From the NCBI RefSeq assembly GCF_001423085.1, contig NZ_LMNU01000048.1, positions 38,640 to 89,113 of the forward strand: a stretch of DNA of 50,474 nucleotides, given 5' to 3'. The stretch is from Methylobacterium sp. Leaf125 (GTDB taxonomy: Bacteria; Pseudomonadota; Alphaproteobacteria; Rhizobiales; Beijerinckiaceae). Shown in pieces: positions 36,661-45,466 of this stretch. Each line of letters starts with the position of its first letter. Positions within the stretch are counted from its first letter, which is position 1. The translations under genes were made by a program, and so were the position numbers. Under the pieces are notes generated by a model. That model ran no database searches, had not been told where the DNA came from, and worked only from the letters and a program-made list of their open reading frames with translations.

Positions 36661-37290
36661 ATGGCCTCGCCGGTCGGCACCCTCATCGACGCCCGCGCCA
36701 GCCAGACCGCGCGCCGGGAACAGATCCTCGACGCCGCCTGCGCCTGCTTCGTGCGCAACGGGTTCCACCGCACCACGATGCAGGATCTCGCCCGCGAGGC
36801 CGGCATGACGGCGGGCAATTTCTACCACTACTTCCGCTCCAAGGAGGCGCTGGTCCTCGGCCTCGTCGAGCGCGAGCGCATCAGCGGCGCCCAGCTGGTG
36901 ACGCGTCTCCAGCAGGAGGGCGACCGGCGCAGCGCGCTGTTCGGCGTGCTCGGGCAGTATTTCGGCGCCCTGACCCGGGAGGCGGCGGTGCTGCGCCTGG
37001 AAATCTGGTCCGAGGGCACCCGCAACCCGGCCATCGCCGCCCTGACGGCGGAGACCGAGGCGGAAGCCCGGGCCTGGTTCGAGGAGACCTTCGCCGACCT
37101 CGCCACCGCGCCGGACTGCGATCCCGTCGCCCTCTACGCCCTGCTCGCGCCCCAGCTGAAGGGGATCGTCCTGAGCCGGGCCATCCTGCCCGATTTCGAC
37201 ACGAGTCTCGCCGTGGCGCAGCTCCAGGCCCTGATCGAGGCCGGGCTCGCCGGCCGTGCCCCCCTTCCCGTCACGGAACCCCGCCCATGA
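36661..37290 (+). CDS. TetR-family transcriptional repressor
   Basis: 209 residues. The N-terminal HTH is textbook: REQILDAACACFVRNGFHRT, TMQDLAREAGMTAGNFYHYF, RSKEALVLGLVE. The C-terminal domain is helical and would bind an inducer. Its stop overlaps the start of the membrane fusion gene (ATGA), so it controls the pump in cis, probably by the paired palindromes at 36361-36394. Confidence 0.95.
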   Translation: MASPVGTLIDARASQTARREQILDAACACFVRNGFHRTTMQDLAREAGMTAGNFYHYFRSKEALVLGLVERERISGAQLVTRLQQEGDRRSALFGVLGQYFGALTREAAVLRLEIWSEGTRNPAIAALTAETEAEARAWFEETFADLATAPDCDPVALYALLAPQLKGIVLSRAILPDFDTSLAVAQLQALIEAGLAGRAPLPVTEPRP

Positions 37291-38531
37291 CCGTCGCCCG
37301 CCTCGGTCTCGCCCTGCTCGCCTGGGCGCTACCCGCGTCAGCAGCCCTCGCCGGCCCGGCCCAGCCGCCGGCCGCCTCCGCTCAGCCGAGCAAGGCCAGC
37401 CTCGTGCCGACGATCAGCGTGGTCGAAGCCAAGCGGCGCGAGATCGTCGAGTCGGTGGTCGTCACCGGTACCCTGGTCCCGCGTGACGAGATCCTGGTGA
37501 CGCCCGAGATCGAGGGCTACCGGGTCACCGAGGTGCTGGTGGAGGAAGGCGCCCGGGTGGCCCGCGGCCAAGTGCTCGCCCGCCTCTCGCGCGACCTCAT
37601 CGACCGCCAGCTCGCCCAGCAGGCGGCCCTGGTGGAGAAGGCCGAGGCCGCCGTGCCCCAGGCCCAGAGCAGCATTGAGCAGGCGGAGGCCGCCGAGACC
37701 GAGGCGCGCCTCGCCTTCGAACGCGCCCAGCAGCTCCTGAAGACCGGCAACGCCACCGCGGCCGTGATGGAGGGCCGCACCGCTGCCTTGCGCCAGGCCG
37801 AGGGCAAGCGCGCCTTCGCCCGCAACGGCCTGCGCATCGCCCGGGCGGACCTCGCCCAGGCCCGGGCCGTGCTGGAGGAACTGAACCTGCGCTTGGCCCG
37901 CACCGAGATCCGCGCGCCGGAGGCCGGCATCGTCAGCCGCCGCAGCGCCCGCGTCGGCCTCGCCGCCTCCGCCTCCGCCGAGCCCCTGTTCCGCCTGATC
38001 GCCCGGGGCGAGATCGAGCTCGAGGGCGAGGTCATCGAGACCAAGCTGCCGCAGCTCCGTGACAACGCCCCGGCCTGGATCGACCTCGGCGACGGCACCC
38101 GTATCCCCGGCAGCGTCCGCACCGTCTACCCGGAGGTCGACAAGGCGACGCGGCTCGGCAAGGTCCGCATCCGCCTGGAGCCGGACCCGCGCCTGCGCAT
38201 CGGCACCTTCGCGCGCGGCGCCGTCGAGCTCGCCCGCACCCGCGGCGTAACCGTGCCGCAGGCGTCCGTGCTCTACGGCGGGGGCAAGCGCAGCTCTGTC
38301 CTCGTGGTCGCGGACGACGTGGTCAAGGCCCGCGAGGTCCGCACCGGCCTGTCCGACGACGACGACATCGAGATCCGTGCCGGACTCGCCGACGGCGAGC
38401 GCGTGGTGGCCCGCGCCGGCAGCTTCCTGCGGGACGGCGACCGGGTCCGCCCGGTGGCGCTGGCCGTACCCGAGCCTGCCGTCGCCGCCGCCCCCTCCCC
38501 GCGCGAGACCGCCGAGGCGGGGACGCCCTGA
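37287..38531 (+). CDS. RND efflux membrane fusion protein (periplasmic adaptor)
   Basis: 414 residues. Signal peptide about 1-22. Lipoyl-like half motifs around residues 65-105 (TPEIEGYRVTEVLVEEGARV), a coiled-coil hairpin about 110-205 (QAALVEKAEAAVPQAQSSIE) and the second lipoyl half (RTEIRAPEAGIVSRRSARVG) followed by beta-barrel and membrane-proximal domains. Bridges the RND pump to an outer-membrane channel; no channel gene is present, so an unlinked TolC-type protein must serve. Substrates unknown. Confidence 0.94.
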   Translation: MTVARLGLALLAWALPASAALAGPAQPPAASAQPSKASLVPTISVVEAKRREIVESVVVTGTLVPRDEILVTPEIEGYRVTEVLVEEGARVARGQVLARLSRDLIDRQLAQQAALVEKAEAAVPQAQSSIEQAEAAETEARLAFERAQQLLKTGNATAAVMEGRTAALRQAEGKRAFARNGLRIARADLAQARAVLEELNLRLARTEIRAPEAGIVSRRSARVGLAASASAEPLFRLIARGEIELEGEVIETKLPQLRDNAPAWIDLGDGTRIPGSVRTVYPEVDKATRLGKVRIRLEPDPRLRIGTFARGAVELARTRGVTVPQASVLYGGGKRSSVLVVADDVVKAREVRTGLSDDDDIEIRAGLADGERVVARAGSFLRDGDRVRPVALAVPEPAVAAAPSPRETAEAGTP

Positions 38532-38579
38532 CCGGGTGCCTCCTCGTCTCCCGATACGAAACCCCCATCGAGTCGCCGC

Positions 38580-41500
38580 ATGCGCCTGAACATCTCCGCC
38601 TGGGCGATCCGCCACCCGATCGCGCCGCTCGTGCTGTTCCTGGTGCTGATCGTGCTCGGCCTCGTCAGCTTCCGCAGCCTCGCGGTGACGCGGATGCCCA
38701 ATGTCGACGTGCCGATCGTCTCGGTGACGATCACGCAGTCGGGCGCCGCACCCTCCGAGCTGCAGACCCAGGTGACGAAGTGGGTCGAGGATTCGATCGC
38801 GGGCGTGCGCGGGGTCAAGCACATCACCTCGGCCATCACGGAGGGCTCCTCGGTCACCACTGTGGAGTTCCGCCTCGAGGTGAACACCGACCGGGCCGTC
38901 AACGACGTCAAGGACGCGGTCTCGAAGATCCGCATCAACCTGCCCCGCACCATCGACGAGCCGGTGATCCAGCGCGTCGAGATCACCGGCCTGCCGATCC
39001 TGATATACGGCGTGAAGTCGCCCGGGATGACGCCGGCTGAGCTGTCCTGGTTCGTGGAAGACAAGGTCGCCCGCTCGCTCCAGGGCGTGAAGGGCGTCGG
39101 CGGCGTCGAGCGCGTCGGCGGCGTCGCCCGAGAGATGCGCGTCACCCTGCTCCCCGACCGCCTGCTGGCGCTGGGCATCACGGCGGCCGACGTGAACCGT
39201 CAGCTGCGCCTGACCTCTGCCGACATGGCGGGCGGGCGCGGCGAGGTCGGCGGGCGCGAGCAGTCGATCCGGACGCTCGCCGCCTCGCGCTCGCTGCGCG
39301 ACCTCAAGGCGACCTCCATCGTGCTTCCGGGCGGCCGCAAGGTCCGCCTCGACGAACTGGCGACGCTGGAGGATTCCATCGAGGAGCCGCGCACCTTCGC
39401 GCGCTTCAACGGCGAGCCGGTGGTCGCCTTCGCGGTCTCCCGGGGCTCGGGTGCCAGCGACGCCGAGGTCGCGGCCGGCGTCGAGAAGCGCATCGCCGAG
39501 TTCAAGACCGCCTATCCCGACATCCAGTTCGCGACCATCGACTCCTCGGTGGCCGCCACCATCGGCTCCTACGATTCGGCGATGCACACCCTGATCGAGG
39601 GGGCGGCGCTCGCCGTGCTCGTGGTCTTTCTGTTCCTGCGCGACTGGCGCGCGACGCTGATCGCCGCCATCGCCCTGCCGCTCTCGGTCTTCCCGACCTT
39701 CTGGGCGATGGACGCCATGGGCTTCACCCTCAACGGGATCAGCCTGCTCGCCATCACCCTGGTCACCGGCATCCTCGTCGACGACGCCATCGTGGAAATC
39801 GAGAACATCGTCCGGCACATGCGGCTCGGTAAATCGCCCTACCGCGCCGCCATCGAGGGCGCCGACGAGATCGGGCTCGCCGTCATCGCCATCACGGCGA
39901 CCCTGATCGCGGTGTTCGCGCCCGTTTCCTTCATGGGCGGCATCGCGGGCCGCTACTTCATGCAGTTCGGACTCACCATCGCAGTCTCGGTGTTCATGTC
40001 GCTCCTCGTGGCGCGCCTCATCACCCCGATGCTGGCGGCCTACTTCCTGCGCGACCACGGCCATGCCGAAGAGCGCGAGGGACCGGTGATGCGCGCCTAC
40101 GGCCGCCTCGTCGGCTGGTCGGTGCGCCACCGCGTCATCACGCTGATCGTCGGCCTCGCGCTGTTCGCCGGCTCCCTGGCCTCCACCGGCCTGCTGCCTT
40201 CGGGGTTCGTGCCGAAGCAGGACAATGCCCGCACCCTGTTCATGGTCGAGCTCGCGCCTGGCGCCCGCCTGCCCGACACCGTCGCGGTCTCGGACCGGGT
40301 GGTGGCCCGCATCCGGGCCCTGCCCGAGGTGGTCTCGGTCTTCGTCGACGGTGGCCGCCAGGCCGGCGGCAAGAAGGAGACCCGGCTGGCCACCCTCATC
40401 GTCAACCTGACGCCGAAGAACCAGCGCGCCCGCAAGCAGGCCGCCATCGAGACCGAGATCGCCGGCCTGCTCGCCCAGGAACCCGACATCCGCTCCTGGA
40501 CCCTGCGCGACGGCGGCCAGCGCGACCTCGCCCTCGTGGTCGGCGGCCCCGATGCCGCGGTGGTCGCGGAGGTCGCCGCCCGGCTCCAGCGCGACATGGC
40601 GGCGATCCCCCACCTCGTCTCGGTGATGTCGACGGCCCCCCTCAACCGCACCGAGGTCCGCATCCGGCCTAAAGAGGGGGCGGCCGCCGATCTGGGCGTC
40701 TCCACCGACGCCATCGCCGAGACCGTGCGGGTCGGCACCATCGGCGACATCGGCCTGAATCTGGCGAAATTCAACGCGCCCGACCGCCAGGTCCCGATCC
40801 GGGTGCAGCTTCCCGAGAGCGCCCGCGGCGCGGTCTCGCGCCTGGAGAACCTCAAGGTGCCGGCCAAGAACGGCGCCGCCGTGCCCCTCGCGGCCGTCGC
40901 CGACATCGAACTCGACCAGGGCCCCGGCGCCATCGAGCGCTACGACCGCGTCGTGCGCGTGGCCGTGGAGGCCAACATGGAGGGCTCCGACGCGCTCGGC
41001 TCCCTGATCGCCCAGGCGCTGGAGACGCCCACGGCCAAGACCCTGCCGCCGGGCGTCACCATCCGTCAGACGGGCGACGCCGAGATCATGGGCGAGGTGT
41101 TTTCCGGCTTCCTCATGGCGATGGGCGCCGGGATCATGATGGTCTACGCCGTGCTGGTGCTGCTTTTCGGCTCGTTCCTGCAGCCGCTGACCATCCTGTT
41201 CTCGCTGCCGCTCTCCATCGGCGGCGCGATCCTCGGCCTCCTGATCCTGAACATGCCGATCTCGATGCCCGTGGTGATCGGCATCCTGATGCTGATGGGG
41301 CTGGTGACGAAGAACGCCATCATGCTGGTGGATTTCGCCGTGGAGGAGATGGCCCGCGGCGTCGACCGGGTCACTGCCATCGTGGATGCGGGCCGCAAGC
41401 GCGCCCGCCCCATCGTGATGACGACCATCGCCATGGCGGCCGGCATGGTGCCCTCCGCCATGGCGCTCGGCATCGGCGGCGAGTTCCGCGCGCCCATGGC

Positions 41501-41663
41501 GGTGGCGGTGATCTCGGGCCTGATCGTCTCGACCCTGCTCTCGCTGGTCTTCGTGCCGGCGGTGTTCCTGCTGATGGACAGCCTCAGCGCCGTCCTCGGT
41601 CGGGTCCTGGGTCGCTTCGTCGGCGCGACGGACGAGGCGCCTCTCCCCGTCCCGCACGCCTGA
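38580..41663 (+). CDS. RND-family multidrug efflux transporter (HAE-1-like)
   Basis: 1027 residues, the usual size. Twelve membrane helices and two large periplasmic loops. SAWAIRHPIAPLVLFLVLIV at the N-terminus, then SQ-like porter domain segments; the proton relay Asp401-Asp402 is in GILVDDAIVEIENIV of TM4, and the GLVTKNAIMLVDFA stretch lies in TM10. Drug/proton antiport from periplasm or inner membrane through adaptor and outer channel. Gap of 48 bp after the adaptor gene. Loops are shorter on drug-contact residues than AcrB can tell by eye, so substrate is open. Confidence 0.95.
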   Translation: MRLNISAWAIRHPIAPLVLFLVLIVLGLVSFRSLAVTRMPNVDVPIVSVTITQSGAAPSELQTQVTKWVEDSIAGVRGVKHITSAITEGSSVTTVEFRLEVNTDRAVNDVKDAVSKIRINLPRTIDEPVIQRVEITGLPILIYGVKSPGMTPAELSWFVEDKVARSLQGVKGVGGVERVGGVAREMRVTLLPDRLLALGITAADVNRQLRLTSADMAGGRGEVGGREQSIRTLAASRSLRDLKATSIVLPGGRKVRLDELATLEDSIEEPRTFARFNGEPVVAFAVSRGSGASDAEVAAGVEKRIAEFKTAYPDIQFATIDSSVAATIGSYDSAMHTLIEGAALAVLVVFLFLRDWRATLIAAIALPLSVFPTFWAMDAMGFTLNGISLLAITLVTGILVDDAIVEIENIVRHMRLGKSPYRAAIEGADEIGLAVIAITATLIAVFAPVSFMGGIAGRYFMQFGLTIAVSVFMSLLVARLITPMLAAYFLRDHGHAEEREGPVMRAYGRLVGWSVRHRVITLIVGLALFAGSLASTGLLPSGFVPKQDNARTLFMVELAPGARLPDTVAVSDRVVARIRALPEVVSVFVDGGRQAGGKKETRLATLIVNLTPKNQRARKQAAIETEIAGLLAQEPDIRSWTLRDGGQRDLALVVGGPDAAVVAEVAARLQRDMAAIPHLVSVMSTAPLNRTEVRIRPKEGAAADLGVSTDAIAETVRVGTIGDIGLNLAKFNAPDRQVPIRVQLPESARGAVSRLENLKVPAKNGAAVPLAAVADIELDQGPGAIERYDRVVRVAVEANMEGSDALGSLIAQALETPTAKTLPPGVTIRQTGDAEIMGEVFSGFLMAMGAGIMMVYAVLVLLFGSFLQPLTILFSLPLSIGGAILGLLILNMPISMPVVIGILMLMGLVTKNAIMLVDFAVEEMARGVDRVTAIVDAGRKRARPIVMTTIAMAAGMVPSAMALGIGGEFRAPMAVAVISGLIVSTLLSLVFVPAVFLLMDSLSAVLGRVLGRFVGATDEAPLPVPHA

Positions 41664-41670
41664 GGTCGGA

Positions 41671-41699
41671 CGGAGCGCCCCCGACCAGGCGGCGCTCCG
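41671..41699. terminator. Hairpin between convergent RND and MFS genes
   Basis: CGGAGCGCC (41671-41679) pairs perfectly with GGCGCTCCG (41691-41699), 11-nt loop, no T-tract. Likely serves both genes. Confidence 0.55.
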
Positions 41700-41707
41700 A
41701 CGGACGG

Positions 41708-43030
41708 TCAGTCGATCCGGTCGCTGCGGCGCAGCTGGGCCGGCAGGGCGAACAGGCTGATGGCGGCGGCCGTGAGGCACAGGCCGGCGATCACCCAGAT
41801 GGCCGGGGTGGTCGATCCGGTGAGATCCTTCACCCAGCCCACCATCACCGGGCTGACGATGCCGCCGAACTGCCCGAGGGTGTTGATGAGGGCGATGCCG
41901 CCGGCGGCGCCGACGCCGGTGACGAGCTTCGGCGGCAAGGTCCAGAAAGTCGGGATCGAGGCGACGATCCCGGTGCCGACGAGGCAGAGGGCCAGCATCA
42001 GCGGCACGATCTGCCGGTCGAACAGGCCGGCGCCGAAGAAGCCGAGAGCCGCCGCGATGGCGAGGCCGGCGACGAATTTCGGCCGGTTGCCGGAGGCGTC
42101 GGACAGCCGCCCGATCACCACCATGCTGATCGCCCCGCAGATGTAGGGCAGCGCCGCCAGGAGCCCGACCGTGCCGGTGCTGGCGCCGCTCGCGGTGCGG
42201 ATCAGGTCCGGTCCCCAGAAATTCAGGCCGTAGGAGCCGATCTGAAGCAGGAAGTAGATCAGCCCGACCTTGAGGAAGCCGGGGCTGCGGATGGCGCCCA
42301 GGAGCGAGTGGTCGCCGATGCCGCGGTTGGCCTCGGCGATGTGGCTCGCCACCAGGGTCTTCTCGGAGTCGGTCAGCCAGCGGGCATCGCTGACGCGGTC
42401 GTCGAAGCGGCTCATCACCAGGGCGCCGAGGAGCAGGCAGGGCAGGCCGCCGGCGAGGAACAGCCACTGCCATCCGGCGAGGCCCGCGACGCCGTTGAGC
42501 GAGGTCAGGATCAGGCCCGAGAACGGGGCGCCGAAGATGCCCGAGAAGGCCGAAGCCACGAACAGCATCGAGGTGATGCGCCCCCGCCGCGAGGCCGGGA
42601 ACCACAGGGTCAGGTAGTAGAGGATGCCGGGGGCGAAGCCCGCCTCCATGGCGCCGATGAGGAAGCGCAGAGCGTAGAAGTGCCACTCCTGGGTGATGAA
42701 CACCATGGCGGCGGTGGCGAGCCCCCAGGAGATCATGATCCGGGCGATCCAGCGCCTGGCGCCGACCCGGTACAGGATCAGGTTCGAGGGCACCTCGAAG
42801 ATGACGTAGCCGACCACGAACAGGCTCGCGCCGAGGCCGTAGGCGGTGTTGCTGAAACCGAGGTCGCTCTGGAGCTGGAACTTGGCGAAGCTGATGTTGA
42901 TGCGGTCGAAGAAGGCGAACAGGTAGCAGACCATGATCAGCGGCATCAGCCGCCAGGCGATCTTGCGGTAGGTGGCGGCTTCGCTGGTCTCTGCGGGCAC
43001 GCCGAGGGCGGCCGGGGCGGCGAGGGTCAT
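41708..43030 (-). CDS. MFS transporter, ACS (anion:cation symporter) type
   Basis: 440 residues, 12 predicted helices. MVCYLFAFFDRINISFAKFQ (33-52) and GYVIFEVPSNLILYRVGARR (74-93) are signature stretches of the ACS group, which imports organic anions such as hexuronates, phthalate, tartrate or other carboxylates with a cation. GGGAGAGACACC precedes the ATG. It lies 154 bp after the HMG-CoA lyase on the same strand, so it likely imports the acid processed by that cluster. Confidence 0.92.
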   Translation of the reverse strand: MTLAAPAALGVPAETSEAATYRKIAWRLMPLIMVCYLFAFFDRINISFAKFQLQSDLGFSNTAYGLGASLFVVGYVIFEVPSNLILYRVGARRWIARIMISWGLATAAMVFITQEWHFYALRFLIGAMEAGFAPGILYYLTLWFPASRRGRITSMLFVASAFSGIFGAPFSGLILTSLNGVAGLAGWQWLFLAGGLPCLLLGALVMSRFDDRVSDARWLTDSEKTLVASHIAEANRGIGDHSLLGAIRSPGFLKVGLIYFLLQIGSYGLNFWGPDLIRTASGASTGTVGLLAALPYICGAISMVVIGRLSDASGNRPKFVAGLAIAAALGFFGAGLFDRQIVPLMLALCLVGTGIVASIPTFWTLPPKLVTGVGAAGGIALINTLGQFGGIVSPVMVGWVKDLTGSTTPAIWVIAGLCLTAAAISLFALPAQLRRSDRID

Positions 43031-43089
43031 GGTGTCTCTCCCTGGAGGCGTCTCGATGGCGCGCCGCCCTTATCCGGGCGGTCTTGCAT

Positions 43090-43160
43090 GTTCGGTAGTC
43101 TCGTGTTCGGCGTTCTTGCGTTCGGGCAGTCTCTTGGTTCGGCTCGTGGTGCAGGTTCGG
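43090..43160. repeat. Degenerate GTTCGG-bearing direct repeats upstream of the MFS gene
   Basis: GTTCGG recurs at 43090, 43105, 43120, 43137 and 43155 (15-18 bp apart) with similar flanks (for example GTAGTCTC and GGCAGTCTC), and the inverse CCGAAC follows near 43172. Lies in the leader/promoter of the MFS gene. Confidence 0.6.
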
Positions 43161-43184
43161 CTCGTCATGCGCCGAACCCCAGCG

Positions 43185-44141
43185 TCAGGCCGCGATCCCG
43201 GGCGGCGGCGGGTGGAGGTCGCCGGGGCGCCCGGCCTGGGCCACCTGCCCCGGCACGGGATGGCCCACGAGGGCCGGCAGCCCGCGCGACAGGGTGATCA
43301 GTCCGTCGAGGTCGAGGCCGGTGGGAATGCCCATCTCGTGAGCCATGCTCACGAGGTCCTCGGTACAGATGTTGCCGGTGGCGCCCGGGGCGAAGGGGCA
43401 ACCGCCGAGGCCACCGAGGGCCGCATCGAAGCGCCGGGCGCCGGCCGCCCGCGCCGCCAGCACGTTGGCGAGGCCGAGGCCGCGGGTGTTGTGGAAGTGG
43501 AGCGTCAGCGCCTCCACCGGGACGAGCCGGAGGGCCCGGGCCACGAGGTCGCCGACCTGGCGCGGGTTCGCCATGCCGGTGGTGTCGGCCAGCGTGATGC
43601 CGTCGATCCCGAGGGCGCGGTAGCGCTCGACGAGGCCGAGGACCCGCTCCGGCGGCTGGGCGCCCTCGAAGGGGCAGCCGAAGGCGGTGGCCACCGTCGC
43701 GTTGAGTCGCACCCCGCCGCCGCGGGCCGCTGCGACGATGCGCGCGAAGCCGTCGAGGGAGGCCTCGCGGGTCAGGCCCATGTTGGCGCGGTTGTGGGTC
43801 TCGCTCGCCGACATGACGAGGTTGAGCTCGTCGGCGCGCGCCGCGAGTGCCCGCTCGGCGCCCTTCAGGTTCGGCACCAGGGCGACGTAGAGCGTGCCCG
43901 GGCGCCGGGTGATCCGGGCCAGCACCTCGGCGGCGTCGCGCAGGGCCGGGACGGCCCTGGGTGAGACGAACGAGGTCGCCTCGATCCGGCTAAAGCCCGT
44001 CGCCGAGAGGGCGTCGATCAGCGCGACCTTGTCGGCTGTGTCGACGAAGGCCGGCTCGATCTGCAGGCCGTCGCGGGGCGCAACCTCCTGGACGATCAGG
44101 GGCGTCTCGTCGCCCGTGCTGCCAGTCTCGCCGCCGCTCAT
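43185..44141 (-). CDS. Hydroxymethylglutaryl-CoA lyase-like
   Basis: 318 residues from the ATG at 44141, which overlaps the CaiB stop (ATGA). DRE-TIM metallolyase fold: IVQEVAPRDGLQIE near the N-terminus, metal ligands in LTLHFHNTRGLGLAN, and the active-site cysteine loop GLGGCPFAPGATGN with the following TEDLV. All catalytic features of HMG-CoA lyase are present; the natural acyl may be HMG-CoA (to acetyl-CoA and acetoacetate) or a near homologue such as citramalyl-CoA. Coupled to the CoA-transferase, so substrate activation and cleavage are linked. Confidence 0.92.
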   Translation of the reverse strand: MSGGETGSTGDETPLIVQEVAPRDGLQIEPAFVDTADKVALIDALSATGFSRIEATSFVSPRAVPALRDAAEVLARITRRPGTLYVALVPNLKGAERALAARADELNLVMSASETHNRANMGLTREASLDGFARIVAAARGGGVRLNATVATAFGCPFEGAQPPERVLGLVERYRALGIDGITLADTTGMANPRQVGDLVARALRLVPVEALTLHFHNTRGLGLANVLAARAAGARRFDAALGGLGGCPFAPGATGNICTEDLVSMAHEMGIPTGLDLDGLITLSRGLPALVGHPVPGQVAQAGRPGDLHPPPPGIAA

Positions 44142-45331
44142 GCCACCGCTCCCGTGGTCCGCAGGGCCGCGATCGCCGCGGCGTCGTAGCCGAGATCCGC
44201 CAGCACCGCGTCGGTATGGGCCCCGAGGGCCGGGCCGGACCAGCGCACCGCCCCGGGGGTCTCGGAGAGCTTGGGCACGATGCCCGGCATCTTCACCGCC
44301 GTGCCGCCGGGCAGCTCGGTCGGGAGGATCATGTCGCGGGCCTGGTAGTGCGGGTCGGCGACGATGTCGGCCACCGAGTAGATCCGCCCGGCGGGGACCT
44401 GCGCCGCCTCCAGGGTTGCCAGCGCCTCCGCGATGCTGCGCGAGCCCGACCAATCGGCGATGGCCGCGTCGAGCATCGCCGCCTGGGCCGAGCGGCCGTC
44501 GTTGCTGCGCAGGGCCGGGTCGTCGGCGAGGTCGGGCCGGCCGATCGCCTGCATCAGGCGCCGGAAGATCGGGTCGCTGTTCCCCGCGATGACGACGTAG
44601 CCGCCATCCTGGGTCGGGTAGGTGTTCGAGGGCGTGATGCCCGGCAGGGCGCCGCCCGTCCGGGTGCGGACCTCGCCGAGGAGGTCGTATTCGGGGACGA
44701 GGCTCTCCATCACGTTGAACACGCTCTCCACCAGCGAGACGTCGATGACCTGACCCTTGCCGCCGGCGGTCTTGACGTGGAGGAGCGACATCAGCGCCCC
44801 GATGACCCCGTGCAGGGAGGCCAGGGTGTCGCCGATGCTGACGCCGACGCGGGCCGGCGGGCTGTCCGGATGACCGGTGGTGAAGCGCAGGCCGCCCATG
44901 GCCTCGCCGATGGCGCCGAAGCCCGGCCGGTCGCGATAGGGTCCGGTCTGGCCGTAGCCGGAGATCCGGACCATGACGAGGTTGGGATTGAGGACGGAGA
45001 GGTCGGCCCAGCCGAGCCCGAGCTTCTCCAGGCCGCCGGGGCGGAAATTCTCGATGACCACGTCGGCGCTGGTGGCCAGGGCGCGCACCACCGCGACGCC
45101 TTCCGGCGACTTCAGGTCGACGGCGATCGACTTCTTGTTGCGGGACTGGAGGTACCACCAGAGGGAGGTGCCCTCGTGCAGCTTGCGCCACTTGCGCAGG
45201 GGATCGCCCTCCCCCGGCGCCTCGACCTTGATCACCTCGGCGCCGAACTCCGCCATCAGGCGGGCGGCGAAGGGGGCGGCGATGAGCTGTCCGAGTTCGA
45301 GAACGCGGATTCCGGCGAGCGGTCCGGCCAT
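44138..45331 (-). CDS. CaiB/BaiF (class III) CoA-transferase
   Basis: 397 residues from the ATG at 45331, GGAGGAA upstream. LAGIRVLELGQLIAAPFAAR (5-24), VIKVEAPGEGDPLRKW, NKKSIAVDLKSPEG and ENFRPGGLEKLGLG are family signatures. The stretch RPGFGAIGEAMGGLRF carries Gly where formyl-CoA transferase has its catalytic Asp, with Glu three residues on; the transfer residue may be shifted. Would move CoA to a carboxylate, probably the acid cleaved by the lyase gene that overlaps downstream. Confidence 0.9.
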   Translation of the reverse strand: MAGPLAGIRVLELGQLIAAPFAARLMAEFGAEVIKVEAPGEGDPLRKWRKLHEGTSLWWYLQSRNKKSIAVDLKSPEGVAVVRALATSADVVIENFRPGGLEKLGLGWADLSVLNPNLVMVRISGYGQTGPYRDRPGFGAIGEAMGGLRFTTGHPDSPPARVGVSIGDTLASLHGVIGALMSLLHVKTAGGKGQVIDVSLVESVFNVMESLVPEYDLLGEVRTRTGGALPGITPSNTYPTQDGGYVVIAGNSDPIFRRLMQAIGRPDLADDPALRSNDGRSAQAAMLDAAIADWSGSRSIAEALATLEAAQVPAGRIYSVADIVADPHYQARDMILPTELPGGTAVKMPGIVPKLSETPGAVRWSGPALGAHTDAVLADLGYDAAAIAALRTTGAVA

Positions 45332-45443
45332 GAACGATTCCTCCGGGGGTCTGTCGGCGATGGTCTTCTGGGATCGTCTTCTTGTCACATCGATAGCTGC
45401 GCAGGGCCGGGGAAGGCCAACCGTCTTTCGGCGACGACCGTTC

Positions 45444-45458
45444 GCGTTCGGAGAACGC
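45444..45458. promoter_or_regulatory. Palindrome GCGTTC-GGA-GAACGC
   Basis: Perfect 6-bp arms 9 bp beyond the LysR stop and about 115 bp upstream of the CoA-transferase start. Either a LysR terminator stem or an operator for the CoA-transferase operon. Confidence 0.4.
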
Positions 45459-45466
45459 ATCGAGGC

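Noticed and set aside
37338..42686. Open frame of about 1780 codons on the minus strand
   Set aside because: It runs antisense to the adaptor and RND genes and into the MFS gene. Its translation is His/Asp/Arg/Gly-rich without domains, as expected for a shadow frame in GC-rich DNA.
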